Assembly (NCBI RefSeq): GCF_023502325.1
Contig: NZ_JAMFLZ010000002.1
Coordinates: 124,001-188,000 of the forward strand
From: Wocania_A spongiicola
Lineage (GTDB): Bacteria; Bacteroidota; Bacteroidia; Flavobacteriales; Flavobacteriaceae
DNA: 64,000 bases
Direction of reading: 5' to 3'
The notes under the pieces were generated by a model that saw only the letters and a list, made by a program, of their open reading frames with translations, had not been told where the DNA came from and searched no databases. Of the stretch, positions 8,362 to 16,619 are shown piece by piece (the first letter of the stretch is position 1; every line of letters starts with the position of its first letter). Both the position numbers and the translations under genes were made by a program.

Positions 8362-9759
8362 CTATTTTAATCCAGCAATTTTATCATCTTCTAAAATAGC
8401 TTCGGTTTCTTGTTTTACTTTATTTAAAATGACTTTTAAGTCTTCTTTTAAATCTATCTTTCCATCGGTCAGTAAATTTAAAATAGCTTTGTCTTGTGCT
8501 CTTCCTTTTAGCATAGCCTCCCTATACCCAATGTCTTCATTAAAAGTTACTAACGAGTACTTTGATGAATATTCATTAGGAAAATTTTTTTCTAAATCCA
8601 TTTCCAATTTACGCTTTTCTTGGAATATAGTTTTAGCTACATGATCTTTCATTTCATGAAAATTATCAATAGCTAAATCTGCAATAGCATCGGTATCTTT
8701 TTTGCGTTCCTTTTCGTAAGCGGTAAAAGTATCTTCCCAACTTTCTAAGCTTTTATCTAATATTTTGTCAAACTCAACAACATCTTCAAAAGAGGCATTC
8801 ATGCCTTGTCCGTAAAACGGTACAATAGCATGAGCAGCATCGCCCATTAAAAGCGTATTACCTTTATAATGCCAAGGAGAACATTTTACAGTACCCAAAG
8901 GCGATGTTGGGTTTTCAAAGAAATCATCAATTAAATTAGGCATTAATGTTAAAGCGTCAGGGAATTCTTTTTGAAAAAATTCTAAAACTATTTCTTCGGT
9001 AGTTAGATTGTTAAAATTATATTCGCCTTCATCATAACTTAAAAATAGAGTAACCGTAAAACTACCATCCAGATTTGGTAAAGCGATAAGCATAAAAGAT
9101 CCACGAGGCCAAATGTGAAGCGCGTTTTTATAGGTTTTATAATCGCCATTTTCTTTAGGAAGAATACTTAATTCTTTATAACCATGTGTTAAATAATCTT
9201 GAGAAAAGCTGAACAAAAACTTTTTGCCTAAATAATAGCTTTTTCGCATTGCTGAGCCAGCCCCATCGGTAGCTATAATAACATCAGCATCTTCTATAAA
9301 CTCATCTTTGGTTTTGTAATCTTGAAATAGGGCAGTGGTTTTTTCAAAATCGACTGATCTACATTTTTTATTGAAGTAAATAGAAACATTTTTATGTTTT
9401 TCTGCTTCGGTTAAAAGCAACCCATTAAGTTCACCACGAGAAATGGAATTAATATATTCATGTTCCCGTCCGCTGTAATTTGATAAATGCGTATTTCCTT
9501 TTTTATCGTGAATCATTCTACCATTCATAGGAATACAAAGCGCTTTTACTTTGTCTTCAATACCTACAAGTTTCATGGCTTTGTCGCCACGATCTGAAAA
9601 AGCAAGATTTATAGACCGACCAGCAGAAATATCGACTTTTCGCAAATCTGGACGCATCTCATAAACAGTGACATTATATCCTCGTTGCCCTAAGCGTAGG
9701 GCTAAGAGTGAACCACAGAGACCTGCGCCGATGATTAGTATGTTTTGTTGTTTATTCAT
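8362..9759 (-). CDS. kmo: Kynurenine 3-monooxygenase
   Basis: A 465-residue FAD- and NADPH-dependent aromatic hydroxylase that converts L-kynurenine to 3-hydroxykynurenine. It has an N-terminal Rossmann GAGLCGSL, the KMO-specific GRSINLAFSDRG segment, and the FAD-binding GDAAHAIVPFYGQGMNASFED near residue 310. The sequence matches KMO rather than generic class A hydroxylases. No clear membrane anchor is seen at the C-terminus, unlike the eukaryotic enzyme. It overlaps the end of kynU by 8 bases, so the two are translationally coupled. Confidence 0.96.
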   Translation of the reverse strand: MNKQQNILIIGAGLCGSLLALRLGQRGYNVTVYEMRPDLRKVDISAGRSINLAFSDRGDKAMKLVGIEDKVKALCIPMNGRMIHDKKGNTHLSNYSGREHEYINSISRGELNGLLLTEAEKHKNVSIYFNKKCRSVDFEKTTALFQDYKTKDEFIEDADVIIATDGAGSAMRKSYYLGKKFLFSFSQDYLTHGYKELSILPKENGDYKTYKNALHIWPRGSFMLIALPNLDGSFTVTLFLSYDEGEYNFNNLTTEEIVLEFFQKEFPDALTLMPNLIDDFFENPTSPLGTVKCSPWHYKGNTLLMGDAAHAIVPFYGQGMNASFEDVVEFDKILDKSLESWEDTFTAYEKERKKDTDAIADLAIDNFHEMKDHVAKTIFQEKRKLEMDLEKNFPNEYSSKYSLVTFNEDIGYREAMLKGRAQDKAILNLLTDGKIDLKEDLKVILNKVKQETEAILEDDKIAGLK

Positions 9760-11023
9760 TTAAAATAGCTTTCAATTTCTCAACCAAATTATAAACATCT
9801 TGAAACGAATTATAAAACGGTACTGGAGCACAGCGAATTACATCTGGCTCCCTCCAGTCACTTATAACACCGGCTTCAGTTAATTTGTTGTGTAAATTTT
9901 TATTAGCGTTTTTAACTTGGATGGATAACTGACATCCTCGCTCTTCAGAATTATTAGGCGTTATAATTTTAATAGTGTCTTCTCCTAATTGTTTCAAAAG
10001 AAACTCGAAATAACCAGTTAATTTTTTAGACTTATCGTTTAACTTATTAATACCAACTTCATTAAACATATCCAATGATGCTTTAATGGCTGCCATAGAT
10101 AAAATAGGAGGATTGCTAAGCTGCCATCCTTCAGCTCCTGGGAGTACATCAAATTCATCGCGCATATTGAAACGTGTTTGTTTGTTGTGACTCCACCAAC
10201 CTGTAAATCGATTTAAATTTTTATCATAGGCATGTCGTTCGTGAACAAAAGCTCCTGCTAAACTTCCTGGTCCTGAATTTAAATATTTATAAGTACACCA
10301 AACGGCAAAATCAGCTCCCGAATCGTGTAAATTAAGCTCAACATTTCCAGCACCGTGAGCACAGTCAAAACCAACTATACAATTGTTTTTGTGACCAAGC
10401 TCGGTTATTCTTTTTAAATCAAAATATTGACCTGTATAGTAATTAACACCACCTATCATAATTAAAGCAATCTCATCGCCTTGAGTTTCAAGGATAGCTT
10501 CTAAATCTTCATACCTTAATAGCTCTTCATTTTTGCGAGGTTTCCATAAAATTAATCCTTCTTTATCATCAATTCCATGATGACGTAATTGCGATTCTAC
10601 TGCATATTTGTCAGACGGAAAAGCATCACTTTCAATAAGTATTTTATAGCGCGTTTTAGTTGGTTTATAAAACGATACCATCATAAAATGAAGGTTGGCG
10701 GTAAGAGTATTCATTACAATAACCTCAATAGGTTTTGCGCCAACTACATTTGCCATACTTTCAGTTAGAAACTCATGATAAGGTAGCCATGGGTTTTTTG
10801 CTTCTAAATGACCTTCAACACCTAACTTTGCCCAATCTTCTAACTCTTGATTGATGTAAGATTTAGTAGATTTTGGCTGTAAACCAAGGGAATTGCCAGT
10901 CATGTAAATTAACTCATGTCCATGCTTGTTTTTTGGAATGTGAAATTGATTTCTATAATGTGATAATTCGTCATTTTGGTCTTGCTCTTTTGCATATTCA
11001 AGACCTAATTTATATTTGGACAA
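9752..11023 (-). CDS. kynU: Kynureninase
   Basis: A 423-residue PLP-dependent fold-type I hydrolase that cleaves 3-hydroxykynurenine to 3-hydroxyanthranilate and alanine. The PLP lysine is Lys246 in WCTYKYLNSGPG, and the PLP-anchoring Asp and following His are in FDCAHGAGN. The start is a TTG at 11023: the frame closes at a stop five codons upstream, and the next Met is at residue 41, past conserved sequence. It is the first gene of the kynurenine operon and lies divergent to the CDGSH gene, with a 117-base intergenic region. Confidence 0.95.
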   Translation of the reverse strand: MSKYKLGLEYAKEQDQNDELSHYRNQFHIPKNKHGHELIYMTGNSLGLQPKSTKSYINQELEDWAKLGVEGHLEAKNPWLPYHEFLTESMANVVGAKPIEVIVMNTLTANLHFMMVSFYKPTKTRYKILIESDAFPSDKYAVESQLRHHGIDDKEGLILWKPRKNEELLRYEDLEAILETQGDEIALIMIGGVNYYTGQYFDLKRITELGHKNNCIVGFDCAHGAGNVELNLHDSGADFAVWCTYKYLNSGPGSLAGAFVHERHAYDKNLNRFTGWWSHNKQTRFNMRDEFDVLPGAEGWQLSNPPILSMAAIKASLDMFNEVGINKLNDKSKKLTGYFEFLLKQLGEDTIKIITPNNSEERGCQLSIQVKNANKNLHNKLTEAGVISDWREPDVIRCAPVPFYNSFQDVYNLVEKLKAILNE

Positions 11024-11140
11024 AGTGAATTGTATTTAGGTTTCTAACAAAAATAAGAATTATAAAGTTAGAAAGGAACTGATAAATTATACTAAATTAA
11101 AGAATATTCTTTTTTGTATATTTAGTAAAAACTTTAAGAT

Positions 11141-11560
11141 ATGGGAAAGATAAAAGAATATTCGAATGGAGAAACTACAGTAGTTTGGGAAGCCGAAAAA
11201 TGTATTCATTCTGCTATTTGTGCCAAAGGCTTACCCGAAGTATTTCAACCTAGAGATAGACCTTGGGTTAAAATTGATGGTGCAGACACTGAAACTATTA
11301 TAAACCAAGTAAAAGCATGTCCTTCAGGAGCTTTAAGATTTTATATGAATGCTGAAGGAGATGAGTCGTCTGAAACCTTAGAAACAAAAGTTGAGGTTTT
11401 AGAAAATGGCCCTTTATTGGTTTACGGAACGCTTAAGGTTACTCATAAAGATGGTTCGTCTGAGACTAAAAATAAAACAACCGCTTTTTGCAGATGTGGT
11501 GCATCAAACAATAAACCATTTTGTGATGGAGCGCATGTAAAAGAAGATTTTAAAGGTTAA
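11141..11560 (+). CDS. 4Fe-4S mono-cluster plus CDGSH iron-sulfur protein
   Basis: A 139-residue two-domain redox protein. The N-terminal part (1-70) is the divergent 4Fe-4S mono-cluster domain, with cysteines at 21, 27 and 60 in the pattern C-x5-C and CPSGA. The C-terminal part is a CDGSH-type zinc-finger-like domain binding a 2Fe-2S cluster through Cys117, Cys119, Cys128 and His132 (CRCG...PFCDGAH). Such fusions are common in Bacteroidota; the function is probably electron transfer or cluster sensing. It is a single-gene unit ended by a strong hairpin terminator. Confidence 0.9.
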   Translation: MGKIKEYSNGETTVVWEAEKCIHSAICAKGLPEVFQPRDRPWVKIDGADTETIINQVKACPSGALRFYMNAEGDESSETLETKVEVLENGPLLVYGTLKVTHKDGSSETKNKTTAFCRCGASNNKPFCDGAHVKEDFKG

Positions 11561-11580
11561 AATAGTTCTGTTTAAAAAGG

Positions 11581-11615
11581 GAAAAGCGCTTCAACCATTG
11601 ATTGAAGCGCTTTTC
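11581..11615 (+). terminator. Hairpin terminator after the CDGSH gene
   Basis: Perfect 14-bp arms (GAAAAGCGCTTCAA and its complement) with a 7-base loop, 21 bases after the stop codon. The symmetric A/T ends would also serve the opposing lipoprotein gene. Confidence 0.85.
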
Positions 11616-11708
11616 ATATATATAGGCGCAAATGCGGAAAAAACTATTTATACTTTATATACGAACTTTGTCGTAAGCTAGATGTTTAAATTACAGAAAA
11701 GACAAAAA

Positions 11709-12377
11709 TTATTTTAAGATCACTTTTACATTTGTAAAATTAAGATTCCAGTTCTCAGGCTGCTTTTTATGCTCCAAAGCTATTTTTATACCATTAAACT
11801 CTTGATAGTTTTCAAAAGTTGTAATCATTGATGGTTCCTTTTGATTTCCTTTTCTAAAAATCCATTCTTTAATTAAATAGTTCTCATCAAAATAAATATC
11901 ATAAGCATCACCAGGAGTATATCCGCCATCGTTTGAATAGGTAAGCGTAATTTTATTCATCTCTACGTTACTTACAGGTGCTTTTTCTTTTATAGGATCA
12001 GAAATGGTTGTGCCATCATCCCAAACCAACTGAAACGGTACAAGCAACCAAAATTTATCGTTTATAAAGCCTTGATCTGCTTTTAAACTTAAACTGTCAA
12101 TTGATGCTCTATTATACTTAACCGTTTCGTCTTTAGATTTCATTACTACTAAATCTTGTGCTGGCTTCCAAAACCAAGTGCGCTCAAAATGGCTACTATC
12201 TCTATCTACATTAAAAGTAAACTGTATTTCAGCAACATTTTTCCAATTTTCAAAACCATGCGCATTAGCAATTTTTTGTGCTACAGATACAGGAGCTTCA
12301 ATTTGTGTTTTTTCTTTTTTTTGATTGCAGGAATAACAAAGACTTATTATGCCTATAATGGCGATTAATTTTTTCAT
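11709..12377 (-). CDS. Lipoprotein of unknown function
   Basis: A 222-residue protein with a lipoprotein signal (MKKLIAIIGIISLCYSC, lipid-modified Cys17). The mature part starts with AQKIANAHGFENWKNV and continues as an apparent beta-rich domain with FTFNVDRD, several Trp residues and a closing NLNFTNVKVILK. The opening resembles outer-membrane lipoproteins of the DUF6503/LolA-like type in flavobacteria, an impression from memory. It lies divergent to the methyltransferase gene with only 32 bases between the starts. Confidence 0.75.
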   Translation of the reverse strand: MKKLIAIIGIISLCYSCNQKKEKTQIEAPVSVAQKIANAHGFENWKNVAEIQFTFNVDRDSSHFERTWFWKPAQDLVVMKSKDETVKYNRASIDSLSLKADQGFINDKFWLLVPFQLVWDDGTTISDPIKEKAPVSNVEMNKITLTYSNDGGYTPGDAYDIYFDENYLIKEWIFRKGNQKEPSMITTFENYQEFNGIKIALEHKKQPENWNLNFTNVKVILK

Positions 12378-12409
12378 AATTTAGATTTTTGTAAAGATAT
12401 AATTTGAAA

Positions 12410-13213
12410 ATGACAACCAATAAAGATTATTTTAAAACCAATAAAAATACTTGGAACGAAAAAGTAAAAGTACATGCCAAAAGTGAAATGTACCATTTAG
12501 ATGATTTTAAAAAAGGAAAGTCGTCTTTAATGCCATATGAATTGAAAGCTTTAGGCGATGTAAATGGTAAATCTTTATTGCATTTACAATGCCATTTTGG
12601 TCAAGACACATTAAGTTGGAGCAGGTTAGGTGCAAAATGTACAGGAGTTGATTTAAGTGATGAAGGAATTAAACTTGCTAAGCAATTAAATGAAGAGCTT
12701 AAGCTAGATGCAAACTTTATATGTTGTAATGTTTTAGATACTTCTGATTTTATAAAGGATACTTTTGATGTTGTTTTTACAAGTTACGGTGTTATAGGTT
12801 GGTTGCCTAATTTAAGGCCTTGGGGAAATATGATTGCTGAAAGACTTAATAAAGGCGGAATGTTTTACATGGTAGAATTTCATCCTATAGTTTGGATGTT
12901 TGATTATTTAGAAGATAAGCCTGTTATGAAATACGGGTACATGCAAGAGGATGTTATATATGAAGAATATGAAGGCACTTATGCCAATAATAACTCAAAA
13001 ATGATTAGTAAAGAATATGGTTGGAATCATGGATTGGGAGAAGTTATTACTGCTTTAACCGAGGCGGGTTTGCATATAGATTACTTAAATGAACATGATG
13101 AAAGTCCTTATAACGTATTGCCAGATTTAATAGAAACTGAATCTGGAATGTTTGTTACAAAAGATAAATTGTATCCTTTGATTTTTACTTTGAAAGCCAC
13201 TAAGTTAAAATAA
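12410..13213 (+). CDS. Class I SAM-dependent methyltransferase
   Basis: A 267-residue methyltransferase of the Rossmann type. Motif I is LLHLQCHFGQDTLSWSRLGA, followed by GVDLSDEGIKLAKQL (the SAM-ribose acidic residue) and FDVVFTSYGVIGWLPNL. The long C-terminal part with EEYEGTY and YGWNHGLGEVITALTEAGL matches a conserved flavobacterial group of unknown substrate. The ATG at 12410 is preferred over the TTG two codons upstream. The promoter must lie in the 32 bases shared with the divergent lipoprotein gene or inside it. Confidence 0.88.
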   Translation: MTTNKDYFKTNKNTWNEKVKVHAKSEMYHLDDFKKGKSSLMPYELKALGDVNGKSLLHLQCHFGQDTLSWSRLGAKCTGVDLSDEGIKLAKQLNEELKLDANFICCNVLDTSDFIKDTFDVVFTSYGVIGWLPNLRPWGNMIAERLNKGGMFYMVEFHPIVWMFDYLEDKPVMKYGYMQEDVIYEEYEGTYANNNSKMISKEYGWNHGLGEVITALTEAGLHIDYLNEHDESPYNVLPDLIETESGMFVTKDKLYPLIFTLKATKLK

Positions 13214-13330
13214 ATTTTGAGAGTAGACTTAACGCTGGTATATGTAAGGATTGTTGAAGAATGAAGCCAATGTGGTACATCCATCCATAATCAAATGGGC
13301 GGGTAAGATATAATCTTGTTTGGACCGGTT

Positions 13331-13624
13331 TTACTTAATTTTGTTGGATTGATTTTCTTCCCAATAGTTGGTTAGGATTTTTTTTTCCTCTCCTGAATAA
13401 ATTTTTAATACTACATATTTCCCTGAAGTATTATTTTTAGTATTAGTAAATTCCAATATCTCTATTTTGGCTATAGCAATTCTATTAAGGTTTATTAAGT
13501 CTATTGGAATCTTGATTGGGAATACTCTATTACCAGTCTTAGAAAAATTATATTCTTTGTTAGTCTCTATTTGATTCTGCAAATCAATTTGTAAAGCCCA
13601 ATTAAACTTAATCTGAAATCCCAT
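13331..13624 (-). CDS. Small hypothetical protein with cassette-like promoter
   Basis: A 97-residue protein I do not recognise. It is soluble, with a beta-rich look (MGFQIKFNWALQIDLQNQ, FPIKIPIDLINLNRIAIAKIEI, KYVVLKIYSGEEKK), and no signal peptide or cysteine cluster. It stands alone between unrelated genes. Its upstream region carries a diverged copy of the promoter-leader module also found before the genes at 34331, 43090, 55041 and 62078, which suggests it belongs to the same group of mobile or recently gained single genes. Confidence 0.6.
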   Translation of the reverse strand: MGFQIKFNWALQIDLQNQIETNKEYNFSKTGNRVFPIKIPIDLINLNRIAIAKIEILEFTNTKNNTSGKYVVLKIYSGEEKKILTNYWEENQSNKIK

Positions 13625-13674
13625 AATATCGTTAAACTTCTTTATTTATTGTTCTTTCTAAAACTCATTATCAT

Positions 13675-13737
13675 CGTTAAAATTACGTGTAATTTTTAAC
13701 GGATATGAAGTCGTTTTAATACTGAAACAAGTTCAGT
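13675..13737. repeat. Two adjacent hairpins in the leader of the 97-aa gene
   Basis: The first, at 13675-13701, is a near-perfect palindrome, CGTTAAAA-TTAC against GTAA-TTTTTAACG. The second, at 13721-13737, has arms ACTGAA and TTCAGT around a short loop. Both lie between the predicted promoter (13764-13794) and the start at 13624. Confidence 0.6.
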
Positions 13738-13763
13738 ACAGGTGTTTTACATTCAACGTTTAG

Positions 13764-13794
13764 CTAAATTAGTTGAAAATTTTTATGAAATCAA
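13764..13794 (-). promoter_or_regulatory. Promoter-leader module (97-aa gene)
   Basis: On the minus strand it reads TTG-N20-TAATTTAG, with AAAATTTTC in the spacer exactly as in the module at 63376-63406. Downstream similarity continues (AACG..GAATGTAA, then AACGAC..CATATCCGT, which is shared with the leader at about 55720). Confidence 0.55.
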
Positions 13795-13812
13795 GTAAGA
13801 ATTAAAAGTTAT

Positions 13813-14472
13813 TTAATGATTGTCTTTCAATAATGTTTTAGGAAATTTAGCTTTAAATCTATTTAACCTTGGTATGGAAACATTTTGAATATAAGGATGA
13901 TTTGGATTTAACCTTTCATAATCTTGATGATAATCTTCGGCTATCCAAAATTTTTGAAAAGGGTAAACTTCTGCAGCAATTTTAACGTTTAGTTTTTTTG
14001 CTAAGGCTTCTTTCTTTTTAAGAATTATTTGTTTTTGTTCCTCATTCTGATAAAAAATAATAGAACGGTATTGCGAGCCTCTATCGTTACCTTGTCCGTT
14101 AACTTGGGTAACATTTTGAGATGCGAAATATACATCAACCAAAGTTTCAAAACTAACAACTTTAGGGTCGTAAATAATTTCTACAGCTTCGGCATGCCCT
14201 GTTCTTCCTGTGTTGCTTGAACCGTAAGTTGGATTTTTTGTATGCCCTCCAGAATATCCTGAAATAGATTCTTCAACACCTTTTACACTTTCATAAATAG
14301 CTTCAACGCACCAAAAACAGCCGCTTGCAAAATAGGCACGTGCTTTTCCATTTTTAATTTTAACAGCTACTGGTTCGGCATTAATTACTTCCTGTTGTTT
14401 TTTGTTAACCTGTGCTGTGTTTTGACAACTAAATAATAATGTAATTAGTAATGTTGATAAAAAAGATTTCAT
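13813..14472 (-). CDS. msrA: Peptide-methionine (S)-S-oxide reductase, lipoprotein form
   Basis: Reduces methionine S-sulfoxide in proteins. The catalytic motif is GCFWC (nucleophile Cys52), followed by the MsrA signature GYSGGHTKNPTYG and TGHAEAVEI, and the late PYIQ. The first 16 residues form a lipoprotein signal (LLFSC, Cys16), so this 219-residue version should act in the periplasm or outer envelope rather than the cytoplasm. No msrB neighbour is present. The start is 29 bases from copy 2 of the 64-bp structured repeat, which lies in its 5' region. Confidence 0.95.
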   Translation of the reverse strand: MKSFLSTLLITLLFSCQNTAQVNKKQQEVINAEPVAVKIKNGKARAYFASGCFWCVEAIYESVKGVEESISGYSGGHTKNPTYGSSNTGRTGHAEAVEIIYDPKVVSFETLVDVYFASQNVTQVNGQGNDRGSQYRSIIFYQNEEQKQIILKKKEALAKKLNVKIAAEVYPFQKFWIAEDYHQDYERLNPNHPYIQNVSIPRLNRFKAKFPKTLLKDNH

Positions 14473-14500
14473 GAGTTTATATTTATTGTCTTTTATTTGT

Positions 14501-14564
14501 TACATGTAGCTTCCATATAATTATTCCCTTGGGAATCAAAATTTCGTTATGGAAGTTTCATAAA
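14501..14564. repeat. 64-bp structured repeat, copy 2
   Basis: The second copy of the element at 4252-4315. The outer arms CTTCCATA and TATGGAAG are perfectly complementary, and the inner palindrome ATTCCC-TT-GGGAAT is perfect. It lies upstream of msrA. The arm change relative to copy 1 is compensated on the other side. Confidence 0.75.
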
Positions 14565-14635
14565 ATAAGAGTTTCTTTTAAAAGTCGGATTTAATTAAAA
14601 AACCTTAACATCAAGTTATATAAACTTTATTAAAT

Positions 14636-14665
14636 AAAAAAAGCCTTCAAAACTGAAGGCTTTTT
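14636..14665 (-). terminator. Bidirectional hairpin terminator
   Basis: The arms AAGCCTTCA and TGAAGGCTT enclose the loop AAAC, with A and T runs on both sides. It ends the zinc-ribbon-like gene, whose stop is at 14689. Confidence 0.85.
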
Positions 14666-14688
14666 AAAATATGTGTTTTTAAAACGGA

Positions 14689-15468
14689 TTAAAGTTTAGC
14701 AAACATTTTTTCCATTTTTGTTTTTTGCTCTTCAGCTAATGCAGCATCTACTAAAATACGACCACTATGCTCATCAGTAATTACTTTTTTACGCGATGCA
14801 ATTTCTACTTGAACTTGTGGTGGAATAGTGAAAAAAGATCCTCCAGAAGCACCTCTTTCAATAGCCACTACAGCTAATCCATTCTTTACGTTTTTACGAA
14901 TTCTTGCATAAGCAGCAACTAAACGCTCTTCAATCTGAGTTTTATAATCTTCAGATTTTTTAATTAAAGCCTCCTCTTCTTTTTCAGTCTCGGCTAAAAT
15001 TGCATCTAATTCACTCTTTTTGTGTTTTAAGTGATTATCGCGTTCTTTTATACGATCTTTAGTTTCAGAAATAACTTCTTTTTTCTGCTCTATTTGAACT
15101 TTAAATTCTTTAATATGCTTTTCAGCCAATTCAATTTCTAATTCTTGAAACTCAACTTCTTTAGTAAGAGAATTAAACTCTCTGTTATTTCTAACATTTT
15201 TTTGCTGTTCGCTATACTTCTTTATTAAAGCTTTAGCTTCTTCAATAAGATTTTTCTTTGAAGTAATATCGTTATCTATTACTTCTAAATTTGCTACAAG
15301 TTTTTCTAACCTAATGTTTAGTCCAGCAACTTCATCTTCTAAATCACGAACTTCTAATGGAAGTTCTCCACGAACATTTCTTATTTCATCTATACGAGAA
15401 TCGATGAGTTGTAAATCGTATAAAGCTCTTAAGCGCTCTTCTACAGTTACTTCTTTCTTTTTAGCCAT
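14689..15468 (-). CDS. Coiled-coil/zinc-ribbon family protein without the cysteines
   Basis: A 259-residue protein of the C4-type zinc ribbon family (CT398/DUF164-like). Residues 10-190 are a long antiparallel coiled coil rich in Glu and Lys. The C-terminal ribbon is recognisable by shape (GGSFFTIPPQVQVEI, then ITDEHSGRILVD), but all four expected cysteines are replaced (ASGGS and DEHS), so it should not bind zinc. Family members have been linked to flagella or to nucleic-acid and protein scaffolding; the role in flavobacteria is unknown. It follows the Nif3 gene with a 3-base gap, a pairing common in Bacteroidota. Confidence 0.88.
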   Translation of the reverse strand: MAKKKEVTVEERLRALYDLQLIDSRIDEIRNVRGELPLEVRDLEDEVAGLNIRLEKLVANLEVIDNDITSKKNLIEEAKALIKKYSEQQKNVRNNREFNSLTKEVEFQELEIELAEKHIKEFKVQIEQKKEVISETKDRIKERDNHLKHKKSELDAILAETEKEEEALIKKSEDYKTQIEERLVAAYARIRKNVKNGLAVVAIERGASGGSFFTIPPQVQVEIASRKKVITDEHSGRILVDAALAEEQKTKMEKMFAKL

Positions 15469-15471
15469 ACT

Positions 15472-16566
15472 TTAAAAATACTTAACAGGATTGGTATTTG
15501 TGTTTGATAAAACGACTGCAAAATTAGTAATTTTTTTTGTAAGATATGCTACTAAAAGGTTTTTTGTGAACTGTTCGCTTTCATAATGTCCAATATCTGC
15601 TAAAAGTATATTGTTTTCAGCTGTAAAAAAATCATGATATTTTAAATCAGCAGTTATAAATGCATCAGCACCAGATGCTTTAGCAGCTTGAATAGCAAAA
15701 CTACCTGAGCCTCCTAAAACCGCTACTCTTTTTATTGGTTTACTCGTTACTGCAGAATGCCTAATGCACTCAGTATTCATTTTTGTTTTTACATAATTTA
15801 AAAAACTTAAGGCTTCCATTGGCTTTTCGAATTCACCAATCATGCCCATACCAATGTTTTGGTTTTTATTTTCTAAAGTGGTTACTTCATAGGCTACCTC
15901 TTCATAGCTATGTGTTTTAAAAAGTGTTTTGAGTATTATCGATTCTAAATGTTTAGTATAAGTAACAGTAATTTTAGTTTCCTCTTCGGTATGTAAAATT
16001 CCTTTTTCACCAATGCTTGGGCTTGAGTTTTCGTTACCCTTATAAGTTCCTAGCCCTTCAACATTAAAACTACAATCGTTATAATTACCAATATTACCTG
16101 CACCTACATTAAATAAAGCCGTTCTTAATTGTTCTGCTTCATCTTTTGGTACATAGGTAGTTAGTTTTTTTATGGTTTCGCTTTGCGGAATTAAAATTTG
16201 TTTGTTGACTAATTCTAGCTGATTACAAATCATATCGTTTACACCTTGTAAAGCATTGTCTAAAGCAGTATGTATTGCGTAAATAGCTATGTCATGCTTA
16301 ATAGCTTTTAAAACAACTCGTTCTACATAATTTTTACCTGTAAGTTTTTTTAAACCTTTAAAAATAATAGGATGGAAGCTCACAATGAGATTGCAATTTT
16401 TCTCAATAGCTTCGTCTACAACAGCTTCAAGAGTATCTAAAGTGACAAGAACACCAGTTATTTTTGCCTTATTGTTGCCTACTAAGAGGCCTACATTATC
16501 AAAATCTTCGGCGTAAACCAAAGGTGCTAATGTTTCTAAATGATTTATGACGTCTTGAACTATCAT
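15472..16566 (-). CDS. Nif3-like dinuclear metal centre protein
   Basis: A 364-residue NIF3/YbgI family protein, known to form a hexameric toroid with a di-metal site. Landmarks are EDFDNVGLLVG, SFHPIIF (metal His), AIHTALDNA, and the late HDFFTAENNILLADIGHYESEQ with another His/Glu pair. A middle insertion of about 110 residues (roughly 125-235, including FNVGAGNIGNYNDCSF) is the PII-like insert seen in the long bacterial version. It has sometimes been annotated as GTP cyclohydrolase 1 type 2, but the activity is not settled. Divergent from lpxK. Confidence 0.92.
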   Translation of the reverse strand: MIVQDVINHLETLAPLVYAEDFDNVGLLVGNNKAKITGVLVTLDTLEAVVDEAIEKNCNLIVSFHPIIFKGLKKLTGKNYVERVVLKAIKHDIAIYAIHTALDNALQGVNDMICNQLELVNKQILIPQSETIKKLTTYVPKDEAEQLRTALFNVGAGNIGNYNDCSFNVEGLGTYKGNENSSPSIGEKGILHTEEETKITVTYTKHLESIILKTLFKTHSYEEVAYEVTTLENKNQNIGMGMIGEFEKPMEALSFLNYVKTKMNTECIRHSAVTSKPIKRVAVLGGSGSFAIQAAKASGADAFITADLKYHDFFTAENNILLADIGHYESEQFTKNLLVAYLTKKITNFAVVLSNTNTNPVKYF

Positions 16567-16619
16567 ATTATTTTTTGGTATTGATTTAAAACAAATATAA
16601 ATATTATATTTTCGTAGCT

